A stretch of DNA of 64,000 bases, from positions 2,480,001-2,544,000 of the forward strand of contig BSYQ01000008.1 of assembly GCA_030272585.1 (NCBI GenBank). Reading direction: 5' to 3'. Under the pieces are notes generated by a model, which was not told the DNA's origin, ran no database searches, and saw nothing but the letters and a program-made list of their open reading frames with translations. This DNA is from Bryopsis sp. KO-2023. Taxonomy: Eukaryota; Chlorophyta; Ulvophyceae; Bryopsidales; Bryopsidaceae. This document shows positions 24,568-33,435 of the stretch, one piece after another; the first letter of the stretch is position 1, and every line of letters starts with the position of its first letter. The translations under genes and the position numbers were made by a program.

Positions 24568-25196
24568 TGTAACGACTCTGCCCCTGCAGATCGCTTTTTC
24601 CACTCAAGTCCATCGAAGACTGCGACCCTGCCGGTCTGCCAGTCTGAAACTGCCGTTCTATTGAACGACCATGGGAGAAACACTTGAACCTAGCAAGGTT
24701 CAAGGAGAGATCAGGTTCCAAACTAAGGTTACAAGAATGTCCAAGCCCCCACAACTTATACCGTTTCTGCCAACCCTGATCCAAACTGATCCTAAGCCAT
24801 AACATCAGTCTGCATCAGTATTGCAGACCATCAAACTGCCAAGTCCCTTTCAGTCCCCTTTCATTCATGCAGCTCAGTCCACTTGCAGGTTCTGAGTCTG
24901 CCATCTAAGACCTTCTAGAACTTTGTGACTGCCAGCTCTGCAGCCCACGTTCTGCAGCGCTGCCAGCACCTGCCTGTCGTCAGCAACCTGTCAGCCCGAC
25001 TACTCTGCCATTTCGTCAGTCTGCCAATCTGCTGACTACCAGTCTATCAGTCTGCAGGTCTAAAGGACCTGAGCCATTCCTGCTTCTGCCGAATCATAGC
25101 AGTCAACCTGCAGCCTAATCTGTCAGCCCAATCACTGCCAGTTCTGCAAGCCTGCAGGTCTGCCTGAATCGCCTTTGATTCTGCCGAATCCTTACA
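24568..25196 (-). repeat. 5' LTR of element B copy 1
   Basis: 629 bp from TGTAACGACTCTGCCCC to GCCGAATCCTTACA. Same length as both LTRs of copy 2 and identical as far as read by eye. Short frames in it recur in every LTR copy and are not genes. Confidence 0.92.
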
Positions 25197-26918
25197 ATTC
25201 CTCTCAGCAGGATTGAGTCTTTTGCTGGCATAAGCCACCACATGCTCTCTCCCTTGCTCATCCTTTTGACAGAGTACTGCCCCCACAGCCTGGCTGCTCC
25301 AGTCTGTTTGCAGAATGTATGGTAAGTGTGGCTGTGGTGGAGCCAGGACTGGTTGATCGGTAATGCTTTTCTTCAGCCTCTCAAATGCTTGGTGGTGGCG
25401 TTCCCTCCATTCAAATGGCACATCCTTCTTCAACAACTCCGTCAGAGGTGCAGCGATCCTTGCATAGTCGCGCACAAATCTCCTGTAGTAAGAAGTAAGG
25501 CCCAGGAAGGACCGCAGAGTAGACACATCCACCGGTGGCTCCTGCATCTCCACTGTGGCTACCTTCTTCGGGTTCATTTTTATTTCCCCTTTCCCCACGA
25601 TGTGGCCCAAGTACAGCAGCTCCTCGAACCCGAAGTCCGATTTCCTCGGGCTGATCCTCAGGTTGGCCTCCTTCAACCGCTGCAGCACCTCTGCCAGGAT
25701 CTCCTGATGCTTTTCCCAGGTCTCCGCATAGATGATAATGTCATCCAGGTACACGATCACCCCCTTCCACAGCATGGGTCCCAGTACCTCGTTCATCATC
25801 CTTTGGAAGGTCGCTGGGGCGTTACTGAGCCCGAAGGGCATCACTACGAACTCATACAGCCCCTCCTGGGTAATGAAAGCCGTTTTCTCCGCGGAGGCGG
25901 TGCTCATCCTGACCTGCCAATACCCTGACCTCAAATCCAGAGCGGTAAAGAATTTGGCCTCCGAAAATTGGTTGATCGCGTCCTCAATCCTCGGGAGGGG
26001 AAAGCTATCTCGGGTGGTCACCTTGTTAAGCTTGCGGTAATCAACGCAGAACCGCACCGACCCATCTGGCTTTGGGACTAGAACGATCGGTGAGGCCCAC
26101 GGGGACTTTGACTTCCGCACCACTCCGTCCAGGAGCATCCTCGCCACCTCCGATTTTACCACCCGGTTCTCCGCGTAACTGAACCTGTAGGGGTTCTGCC
26201 TGATGGGGGGATGATCTCCGGTGGGAATCTCGTGGTATAAGAGGTTGGTTTGCCCGACCTGATCCGAGGACCAAGCACAGGCATCGGGGTACTGCTGCAG
26301 AAGATCCAGCAGTTCCTTTCTTTGGTGGGGGGTTAGATGGGGACTAATTTTCAGTTCTTCCAATTTTTCTCTAAGTGACACCTTTTCCTCCTTTCTTTCC
26401 TTTTCTGTGGCAAACGTTTTATTTTCTACATCAGAAGTCCCAAGGGGAACCACCCCTGCCCAAATCTGGTTTTCCTGCAGCTGAACTGCTGTCTGTCCCA
26501 TTTCTTTCAACCCAAACTTTTCTTTTCTTCTTCCTTTTTCTTTCTTTTCTCTTCCCAATTCTTTTTCAGCTGCTTCCCCTTCCCTTGAATTTTCCCTTCT
26601 TTTCTTTTCTTCTTCTCCTTTTATCTCTTGTCTCACCAGAATTTCTGCTTCCACTGTTTTACTATGGTTCAAACACTGCATGGCCCATGAGTCTGGCCAC
26701 AGACTTCTGGCCCTTTCTACCTCTTGTGTTTGGCGTTGCATTCTCCATTCTTGCTCCTTGATCCGCCTCCCTGATCGACGCCATTGCTCTTTCCGTCCCC
26801 CACGTTTGCCACGTCTCCTCCTTTTCCTTTTCCTTTTATTTCGTTTTTCTGGACCGACCCACTCCCGCCACCCCTTCAGGTGTCGCCGAAGGAGGACGTC
26901 GGTGGCCGGCCCACTCAA
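25197..26918 (-). CDS. Element A pol: reverse transcriptase and first part of RNase H
   Basis: The frame begins at the Gag-protease stop. About 200 residues are Lys/Glu/Arg-rich linker, followed by a gypsy-type reverse transcriptase. Motifs include KSPWASPIVLVPKPDGSVRF, FCVDYRKLN, FFTALDLRSGYWQV, VMPFGLSNAPATFQRMM and the catalytic YLDDIII (about residue 388). Then come GHIVGKGEIKMNPKK, SFLGLTSYYRRFV, and the start of RNase H (LQTDWSSQAVGAVL, YASKRLNPAERN). At 25202 element B interrupts it; the open frame runs on into the B LTR to 25047 by chance. The first codon is TTG, not ATG, and overlaps the upstream TGA. Expression therefore probably uses -1 frameshifting or reinitiation. Spliced across B, the RT-RNase H product is 671 residues with no integrase. 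Confidence 0.92.
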
Positions 26919-29900
26919 AAATCCGAAGTGGTATAGCTTATCACCTCACTCCCTCCTTTCCCTCCGGTTGCGGCCGTTGCTGCTGGCACTCCTGCGGCAG
27001 GCACTCCTTTCGGTCTCCATGCTTGTGCACTCTCCCGGAAGTAATCCAAAAGCTTTTTGAGCTCCTCCTTTTCTTGTTGTTTCAGTGCCTCCCGCCTCCG
27101 CATGTATTCCTCTGTTACACCATTCCTTCTCCCCTGTTTTCCTTCCCTTTGCAGTGTTTCCTCCAAACTCCCTTCGTTCTCTTTTTGTATTTTCAAATGG
27201 TGCCCTCTTCTTGCATCCAGTAACTCCATCTCTTGCTGGTGGAGGTGTGAGGCTGCTGCCTCACTCATCCCGTTCTCCCGACGCCTGGTGTAGCACTCTT
27301 GCAGCACCCTTGCTTGGTAGTATGTAAGCCGGAGGGTCGGTGGATGTCGACTGGCGGCGTTGGGCTGGTTCAGACCATCATGAGTCGTCCTTGAGTTCGG
27401 CTGCAAAAGTTCCCCGATAGAAGAGGGTGGTTGGGCTGGTGCAGGACTGGGTTCTTCGATGTGGCGGAGGGTCTGGTAGATCGAAACGACTGCAGCAGCT
27501 GCAGGCGTTACAGAGTGGATGAACTCGATCGGCACGCCACCCATGCGCTGTCCCGCCATGTACGGAGTGAGCTTTTTGCACCCGTAGTCGATTTCCGCCC
27601 CCGCTTCCCCTAGCCACGGAGTCCCAATGATCAAGGAGAAGTGGCTGTTCTCCACCACATGGCACGGTACCATTTGTTTGCTCTGCCCAAGGGCGATAGG
27701 TAGGGCAGGGATGTATCCTACTGCCTGCCGAGTCTCTCCATTGCAGTCCCGGTACCTTCCCTTTGGTGCCTCCATCAGATGTGTTAACCCCGTTTGTGCT
27801 AGGAGTTTTGCTGATATAACGCATGCACTCGCTCCGGTGTCAATGATTGCTCCTGGCACTTTGGTTTCCATCACTTTGGCTGTGGCTGTAGTGACTACAT
27901 ATGAGCTTGTCTTGTCCACTTCCGCCATGGTGGTAACTGCTGGGACTTTCGCCATGGGCACCCTTAATGCCTTCAGCCAAGCATCAATCAGCTCCGGATG
28001 ATGTTGACAGAGTTTGGCCACGGATACTTCCGCCGTCAATCCCTCCACAAACTTCTTGGCCTCCGCCTTAGTAAACATGCGCTTCTCCTTTGGCTCCACT
28101 GTTGATTTCTTGACCATCTTCTTTTTCTTTGCCATGGTATTTCTCGGCGATGGTACTTGCATCGGTCTATGCATCAATGGCAACATCACAACTGATTTGG
28201 ATCCTTGTGGCACATCTTCTGGTTTTGGCACACCTTCTGGTTTCGGCACATCTTCCGGTTCAAGCACTTGCTTTGGAATCTCTTTTGGCTCTTTCTTGGT
28301 TTCAGGGTCTGGCTCCTCTTTCGGTTCCTCCATTTCAACATCCTCTGTAGTGGTTGGTTGCGGATCTGAGGGTATTGGACTGGTATCCATCGGAGTCCCT
28401 CCATTGCTTCCTTCGACACTGTCCATTGCTCCGTTATCGACATCCATAGCAGAGTACAAGATTGATGCCAGAACTTCCTCTGGTTCCTCCATGGCTGCTG
28501 TCACTGGGTCGGTCTGCTCGAAATCCATAATAAACTCATCGTCAAGTTCTGCTTGGAAGCTCTGCACCCGGTTGGGACAATTTCTTCTGTAATGTCCAAG
28601 GTCTAAGCAATGCCAACACGTGACTTCGCTCATGTCTATCCTTCCACTCCTTCTCCTCCATTCATTTCCTCTGTTCCTTCCCCGGCCTCTTTCTCCATTG
28701 GTAAGTATTCCATCCGCTCCAGCGTCTTCAGTAATGCCATGGCTCACCCCTGCCAGCTCGGGTTCTTCCGATTGTCGCATATCTGCTACCCTTTCTGTCA
28801 AGGCGGAGATCATCCTCCTGAGTTCGCTATACTGCCGCCCAGATATTCTCACTTGCTGCTCCACTCCTCGAAGTCTTGAATCCGTCACAATTTTGTGATC
28901 ACGCATTTCCTTCCTTAGGCTGTCAATTTGCCCATTTACTCTCCGATCCATAACGCCCACTTCTGCCAAAACAGGCTCCAATGCTGCATGCTCCTGCAGT
29001 TCTCCCATCAGTTCGGTTGCTGGGACCGTCACTTCCTTCTGGGTGGAACTGGGGTCCACTTGTCTCTTCTCAACTTGTCCGGCTCTGGCACTGACTCCTT
29101 CCAAAGTATCCTCCATGGGTGCATGAAGTATGGGTGTCAACTCCCCCTGAGCTCCATCCTTGTTCGATCGAAGTAAGGACCCATCTGCCACGGCTGGATT
29201 GCCTGGTACTCTGTTCGCTTCCACTTGCTGTTGCCCTTGGGATGGCACAGATGTATACTCGTCCACTGTTTCATCACCCTTCCGGCTTTGCTCCAAGGTA
29301 TGGGCTACTGGTGTTGCTGGGGCAACTCCAAACCAGGCCAGCATGTCCGTTTGCAACTTCTGCCATGTCCTCAATGGGTTTGGCACTCCTTCCACAAGGG
29401 CTGGATGTCTGGCTACCCAATTGTCAACCCATGATCGAGCTTGACCGGCTGTATAGCGGACCAGTCTCTCTATCCTCTGATCTTCGTGTGGCTGCACTGT
29501 TGGGGGTACGTTCCAGCCTGAACCCGCAGCGAGAATCCCATAGGAGCGTAACCAGGTGGCCACATCTTCTGCCTCTGCACCCGTAAATGCGGGTAAATGA
29601 CTGTTAGTCAACCGATTAGGAAGTCCTTCTGCTGGATGTATCATGGCGCCGCCACTGCCTGGAGTCGGTGGACAAACTGGTGGTGGAACAGGAGGTCTTG
29701 GTGGAACGGGTGGAACAACTGGACCAGGTGGCACAATTGGAGGAATCTGGGGGAGACTGGCAGCAAAGGCAAATGGGTTCAGTGGTGGATGTACTGGGGG
29801 CACAGGCTCTTCCTCGAAACTAGAGGATGTCTCCCTCTTGTCTCTTTCCCCTTCAGGTTTGTCTTCGTCGGAACTGGAACTCGAGGGCTCTGATGGGTCA

Positions 29901-30586
29901 ACAAGAAAATCTGGCTCAAGACGCACAACACTGCCTTCAGGCCGGCTGACTGCATTAGGGTAACCAGTTCCTCCGGAGCCTGCACTGTTGGTAGCGCCTC
30001 CATTTCCTCCGTTCCCTGCAGCAACACTGCTCTCTTCTTCCTCTTCTTGTCTGACTTCTTCCTTAACCACAACTTCTGGCTCAACAAAGGCTTCCTCCTC
30101 TTCTTTGATCACTCGTCTTGCTTCGTCTTCTTCTTTTACTTCTTCCGCAAGCACTTCTTCCTCCTCTTGGACAACCTCGGCTTCTCCTTGGTCAGTAACG
30201 CCAACGAGGTTTCCTTCTTGTACCTCCCTTCCAGTGGGGTCAACACTTGCTTGCTCTTCTTCTTCTTTAACGACAGCAACCACTTCGTCGTCTACCTCTG
30301 CCCTCGTAACCTCGTCTCCAGCAGCTCTGTCTTCTTGTCTTGCTTCACGTTCTTCAGGAACACTCTCGACCATCACAACCTCTTTCTCGTCAACCTCGTT
30401 CACTTCCTCGTTGTCCCAGCCGCCAAGAAAGTCTTCCTTCAACACCCCTTCGTCGTCAACAAGACCAGCCTCAGAAAAAGCACCAACACTTCCTTGTGCC
30501 TCAGAAACCTCAACGTTCACTCCTTCTGCACCACCAAGGCCTTCTTCCTCGTTTGGTTCTTCTTCCTCGTTCACTTTTTCCGTCAA
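26915..30586 (-). CDS. Element A gag-protease polyprotein
   Basis: An open frame of 1223 codons. The N-terminal 250 residues are very Glu/Val-rich. A proline-rich segment (PPIVPPGPVVPPVPPRPP) follows, then a retrotransposon capsid-like region (LPAFTGAEAEDVATWLRSYG, RLVRYTAGQARSWVDNWV, WQKLQTDMLAWFG). Next are a CCHC zinc knuckle CWHCLDLGHYRRNC near residue 656 and an acidic and Pro/Glu repeat linker (KPEGVPKPEDVP). An aspartic protease has IDTGASACVIS near residue 914 and LIIGTPWLG. About 170 further residues end at TTTTTGA. The frame opens just after a TGA with no ATG; the first ATG is at 30373 (residue 72). Translation may start there or from a spliced leader. Gag packages the RNA and the protease matures Gag and Pol. 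Element B could borrow these products. Confidence 0.9.
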   Translation of the reverse strand: MTEKVNEEEEPNEEEGLGGAEGVNVEVSEAQGSVGAFSEAGLVDDEGVLKEDFLGGWDNEEVNEVDEKEVVMVESVPEEREARQEDRAAGDEVTRAEVDDEVVAVVKEEEEQASVDPTGREVQEGNLVGVTDQGEAEVVQEEEEVLAEEVKEEDEARRVIKEEEEAFVEPEVVVKEEVRQEEEEESSVAAGNGGNGGATNSAGSGGTGYPNAVSRPEGSVVRLEPDFLVDPSEPSSSSSDEDKPEGERDKRETSSSFEEEPVPPVHPPLNPFAFAASLPQIPPIVPPGPVVPPVPPRPPVPPPVCPPTPGSGGAMIHPAEGLPNRLTNSHLPAFTGAEAEDVATWLRSYGILAAGSGWNVPPTVQPHEDQRIERLVRYTAGQARSWVDNWVARHPALVEGVPNPLRTWQKLQTDMLAWFGVAPATPVAHTLEQSRKGDETVDEYTSVPSQGQQQVEANRVPGNPAVADGSLLRSNKDGAQGELTPILHAPMEDTLEGVSARAGQVEKRQVDPSSTQKEVTVPATELMGELQEHAALEPVLAEVGVMDRRVNGQIDSLRKEMRDHKIVTDSRLRGVEQQVRISGRQYSELRRMISALTERVADMRQSEEPELAGVSHGITEDAGADGILTNGERGRGRNRGNEWRRRSGRIDMSEVTCWHCLDLGHYRRNCPNRVQSFQAELDDEFIMDFEQTDPVTAAMEEPEEVLASILYSAMDVDNGAMDSVEGSNGGTPMDTSPIPSDPQPTTTEDVEMEEPKEEPDPETKKEPKEIPKQVLEPEDVPKPEGVPKPEDVPQGSKSVVMLPLMHRPMQVPSPRNTMAKKKKMVKKSTVEPKEKRMFTKAEAKKFVEGLTAEVSVAKLCQHHPELIDAWLKALRVPMAKVPAVTTMAEVDKTSSYVVTTATAKVMETKVPGAIIDTGASACVISAKLLAQTGLTHLMEAPKGRYRDCNGETRQAVGYIPALPIALGQSKQMVPCHVVENSHFSLIIGTPWLGEAGAEIDYGCKKLTPYMAGQRMGGVPIEFIHSVTPAAAAVVSIYQTLRHIEEPSPAPAQPPSSIGELLQPNSRTTHDGLNQPNAASRHPPTLRLTYYQARVLQECYTRRRENGMSEAAASHLHQQEMELLDARRGHHLKIQKENEGSLEETLQREGKQGRRNGVTEEYMRRREALKQQEKEELKKLLDYFRESAQAWRPKGVPAAGVPAATAATGGKGGSEVISYTTSDF

Positions 30587-31068
30587 GATCTTCTTTTTCC
30601 TTCAGCGCCGCCACAGATCTGAGTGGCAAGTCTCCCTTCTGGTCGCGATCCTTCTCTTTTACCCTCTGTTCTCCTCCAAACCTCGGATAAGTACTGCCCT
30701 TGCTTCTTTTTCCACCTTATGCAGTTCGTCACTCTTTCTTGTATTTGTTCTCGACCTTGCTGCAGCCCAAACAAGACAAAAGCGACCCAACAGCAGTTCT
30801 GACCTAACCTTAGGTTAAGATCCCACAAGATCCCGAAACCCACAAAGCTTTTTCGCCTTCTCTTTACCCTTGTGAGCGACACAAGCTCGACCTTGTACCC
30901 TTTTGAAACGTATCCACCCCTGTGGGTCCTTCTCTTCACTCTTGCAAGAGCTTCCTCCGTTTCTTTTTCTACTCTCAGGCCTTCCTCGTCCAGACTGCCC
31001 ACGTATAACGTCTGCCAGAGCCGTAGTGCACGTCTGCTGCAGCACAGCTGAAAAGTGTGCGCGCCTGG
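30587..31068 (-). other. 5' leader of element A
   Basis: About 480 bp between the primer-binding site and the Gag frame. A minus-strand frame ends at 30583, overlapping the first Gag codon by four bases (TTGA). It starts inside the LTR and has no recognised motif. It may hold packaging signals; none can be defined from sequence alone. Confidence 0.5.
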
Positions 31069-31081
31069 GCTCCGAAACCAA
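31069..31081 (-). other. Primer-binding site of element A
   Basis: On the minus strand TTGGTTTCGGAGC directly follows the 5' LTR. It is identical over 13 nt to that of element B and then diverges (CCAGG here, AGGCT in B). It is complementary to a tRNA 3' end of the form GCUCCGAAACCA. Confidence 0.75.
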
Positions 31082-31671
31082 CAAATTGCGTCGTCCTGAC
31101 CGCTGGGGTCACCCCTGCAGCGGGAGTAACGGTTGCAGAGTCGTTCTTTGCAGAAATGGAACGGAAGAAGTGGGGACAGCCCCTTTAAACGAAGCACTTG
31201 GGCACCCTCTCACAAGAAATGGGTAAACACGAGACCACACTCTTTCCAAAGATCTTACAAAGACCTCGAACCCAAAGAATACAACAGAAGAAGCAAAAGT
31301 CAGAAGTCCCTCCAATACCCTAAGATCAGCCACTTAAATAGGCTCTAGACTGACTCATCCCTGTCCCATTGATCGTCCATGATCCTAATCCCCGAGTAGA
31401 CAACCCAAGCTATCAAACCCATCTGATCCTTCAAAAGTATCCCTAGTCTATTCATACAGCACCACTTCCTAGGACTGTCCAACCTAGTCACAGCTGTAGC
31501 CAAATTGCTACCCCTAAACTGTGGCGGAACTGCCATGGCAGAACTGTCCCGGGGTGACTGCTAGCCCTACGTAATCCGTCCGGGACTGCCTCAAGCAGCA
31601 TTCCCTCCCCTGATATCACTCTAGCCCTGGAGGTGACAAAATTGGTCGAGGCGACGTGGTTTGGGGTTACA
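31082..31671 (-). repeat. 5' LTR of element A
   Basis: 590 bp, ending at the outer target duplication CATACC (31672-31677). It pairs with 14137-14726. Its inner edge lacks the terminal tgtaacca found on the left LTR. Confidence 0.9.
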
Positions 31672-31827
31672 CATACCTTCCCACATTTTCCATGACAAAC
31701 ACAAACAAAAAATTCTCCCCCTCTTTTTCTTTTTCTTCTTGATTATATTTTGGGGGATTTTTAAGAGATTCTCACAATTCGGTTCCAACAGAAAAAAGAA
31801 AAAAAAAAATTGAAAATTTGATTTGCG

Positions 31828-33300
31828 ACACATGGCCGTGTTTCACGCCGTCGTAATGATAAAAGGAGATATTGTCCCACAAATTCTCGATTCTCGACAC
31901 ATGGCCGTGTTTCACGCCGTCGAAGTAATGAATCGAAGGGATTTCCCACCCATCGCACCGACTCGATTCTCGACACATGGTCGTGTTTCACGCCGTCGAA
32001 GTAATGAATCGAAGGGATTTCCCATCCATCGGACCGACTCGGTTCTCGACACATGGCCGTGATTCACGCCGTCGAAGAATGAATCGAAAGGATTTCCCAC
32101 CCATCGGACCGACTCGATTCTCGACACATGGCCGTGATTCACGCCGTCGAAGTAATGAATCGAAAGGATTTCCCACTCATCGGACCGACTCGATTCCCGA
32201 CACATGGCCGTGTTTCACGCCGTCGAAGTAATGAATCGAAAGGATTTCCCACTCATCGGACCGACTCGATTCTCGACACATGGCGGTGATTCACGCCGTC
32301 GAAGTAATGAATCGAAGGGATTTCCCACCCATCGGACCGACTCGATTCTCGACACATGGCGGTGATTCACGCCGTCGAAGTAATGAATCGAAGGGATTTC
32401 CTACCCATCGGACCGACTCGATTCTCGACACATGGCCGTGATTCACGCCGTCGAAGAATGAATCGAAAGGATTTCCCACTCATCGGACCGACTCGATTCC
32501 CGACACATGGCCGTGTTTCACGTTGTCGAAGTAATGAATCGAAAGGATTTCCCACTCATCGGACCGACTCGATTCTCGACACATGGCGGTGATTCACGCC
32601 GTCGAAGTAATGAATCGAAGGGATTTCCCACCCATCGGACCGACTCGATTCTCGACACATGGCGGTGATTCACGCCGTCGAAGTAATGAATCGAAGGGAT
32701 TTCCTACCCATCGGACCGACTCGATTCTCGACACATGGCGGTGATTCACGCCGTCGAAGTAATGAATCGAAGGGATTTCCTACCCATCGGACCGACTCGA
32801 TTCCCGACACATGGCCGTGTTTCACGCCGTCGAAGTAATGAATCGAAAGGATTTCCCACTCATCGGACCGACTCGATTCTCGACACATGGCGGTGATTCA
32901 CGCCGTCGAAGTAATGAATCGAAGGGATTTCCTACCCATCGGACCGACTCGATTCTCGACACATGGCCGTGATTCACGCCGTCGAAGAATGAATCGAAGG
33001 GATTTCCCACCCATCGGACCGACTCGATTCTCGACACATGGCGGTGATTCACGCCGTCGAAGTAATGAATCGAAGGGATTTCCTACCCATCGGACCGACT
33101 CGATTCTCGACACATGGCCGTGATTCACGCCGTCGAAGAATGAATCGAAAGGATTTCCCACTCATCGGACCGACTCGATTCTCGACACATGGCGGTGATT
33201 CACGCCGTCGAAGTAATGAATCGAAGGGATTTCCCACCCATCGGACCGACTCGATTCTCGACACATCATGGCCGTGTTTCACGCCGTCGACGAAATGAAT
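31828..33300. repeat. 76-bp satellite array, about 19 copies
   Basis: The unit is gaagtaatgaatcgaaggg, then atttcccacccatcggaccg, then actcgattctcgacacatgg, then cggtgattcacgccgtc. Most units are 76 bp; some are 75 bp (gaagaatg). Variants alternate between ggcggtgattcac, ggccgtgattcac and ggccgtgtttcac, and between cccacccatc, cctacccatc and cccactcatc. The edge units (31828-31900 and 33270-33300) are the most divergent. Because 76 is not a multiple of 3, the many overlapping frames on both strands are artefacts. The array ends about 135 bp before the transposase ATG. Confidence 0.95.
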
Positions 33301-33435
33301 TGAAATTGTCGATGCTAATTAGTCTTTCTAAGTAGATAATAGGAATATATTAATAGGAATATTTTCTTTCTGTTCGCGCTTGTTATAGTAACATTATTGA
33401 CTAAACTTGTATTGCATTTTTTGCTTCCTTGCAGA

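Larger units (their letters stand above)
16471..25196 (-). mobile_element. Element B copy 1: non-coding LTR retrotransposon nested in element A
   Basis: TGTAACG...CCTTACA ends are flanked by the 5-bp duplication ATTCC at 16466-16470 and 25197-25201. Orientation is minus: the primer-binding site lies left of the right LTR. The 7.8 kb interior has no frame longer than 241 codons; that one is antisense and made of a CTGCGC-rich repeat. It therefore encodes no Gag or Pol, which fits a large retrotransposon derivative (LARD). The length is exactly 425 bp less than copy 2, all explained by one deletion at 16740/16741 that removes the inner part of the left LTR, the polypurine tract and adjacent DNA. 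It interrupts the element A RNase H frame. Confidence 0.92.
14129..31671 (-). mobile_element. Element A: Ty3/gypsy-like LTR retrotransposon lacking integrase
   Basis: The element is bounded by LTRs and flanked by the direct repeat CATACC at 14123-14128 and 31672-31677. Outer ends are TGTAACC and GGTTACA, an inverted terminal motif. Coding is on the minus strand, so the right LTR is the 5' LTR. In order it has the 5' LTR, a primer-binding site, a Gag-protease ORF, an RT-RNase H ORF, about 1.4 kb of non-coding DNA, a polypurine tract and the 3' LTR. Without the nested element B it is about 8.8 kb. The LTRs match over 590 bp in length and by eye in sequence, so insertion is recent. No integrase zinc-binding or DDE core is visible after RNase H, although the target duplication shows that an integrase acted on it. 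Confidence 0.9.

Noticed and set aside
31823..33298. Multiple short frames and NF-kB-like gggatttccc words in the 76-bp satellite
   Set aside because: The unit is not a multiple of three and frames exist on both strands. The motif match is a chance property of a repeated unit.
31828..33300. CRISPR-like array
   Set aside because: Units are contiguous near-identical 76-bp copies with no unique spacers, in a eukaryotic genome.
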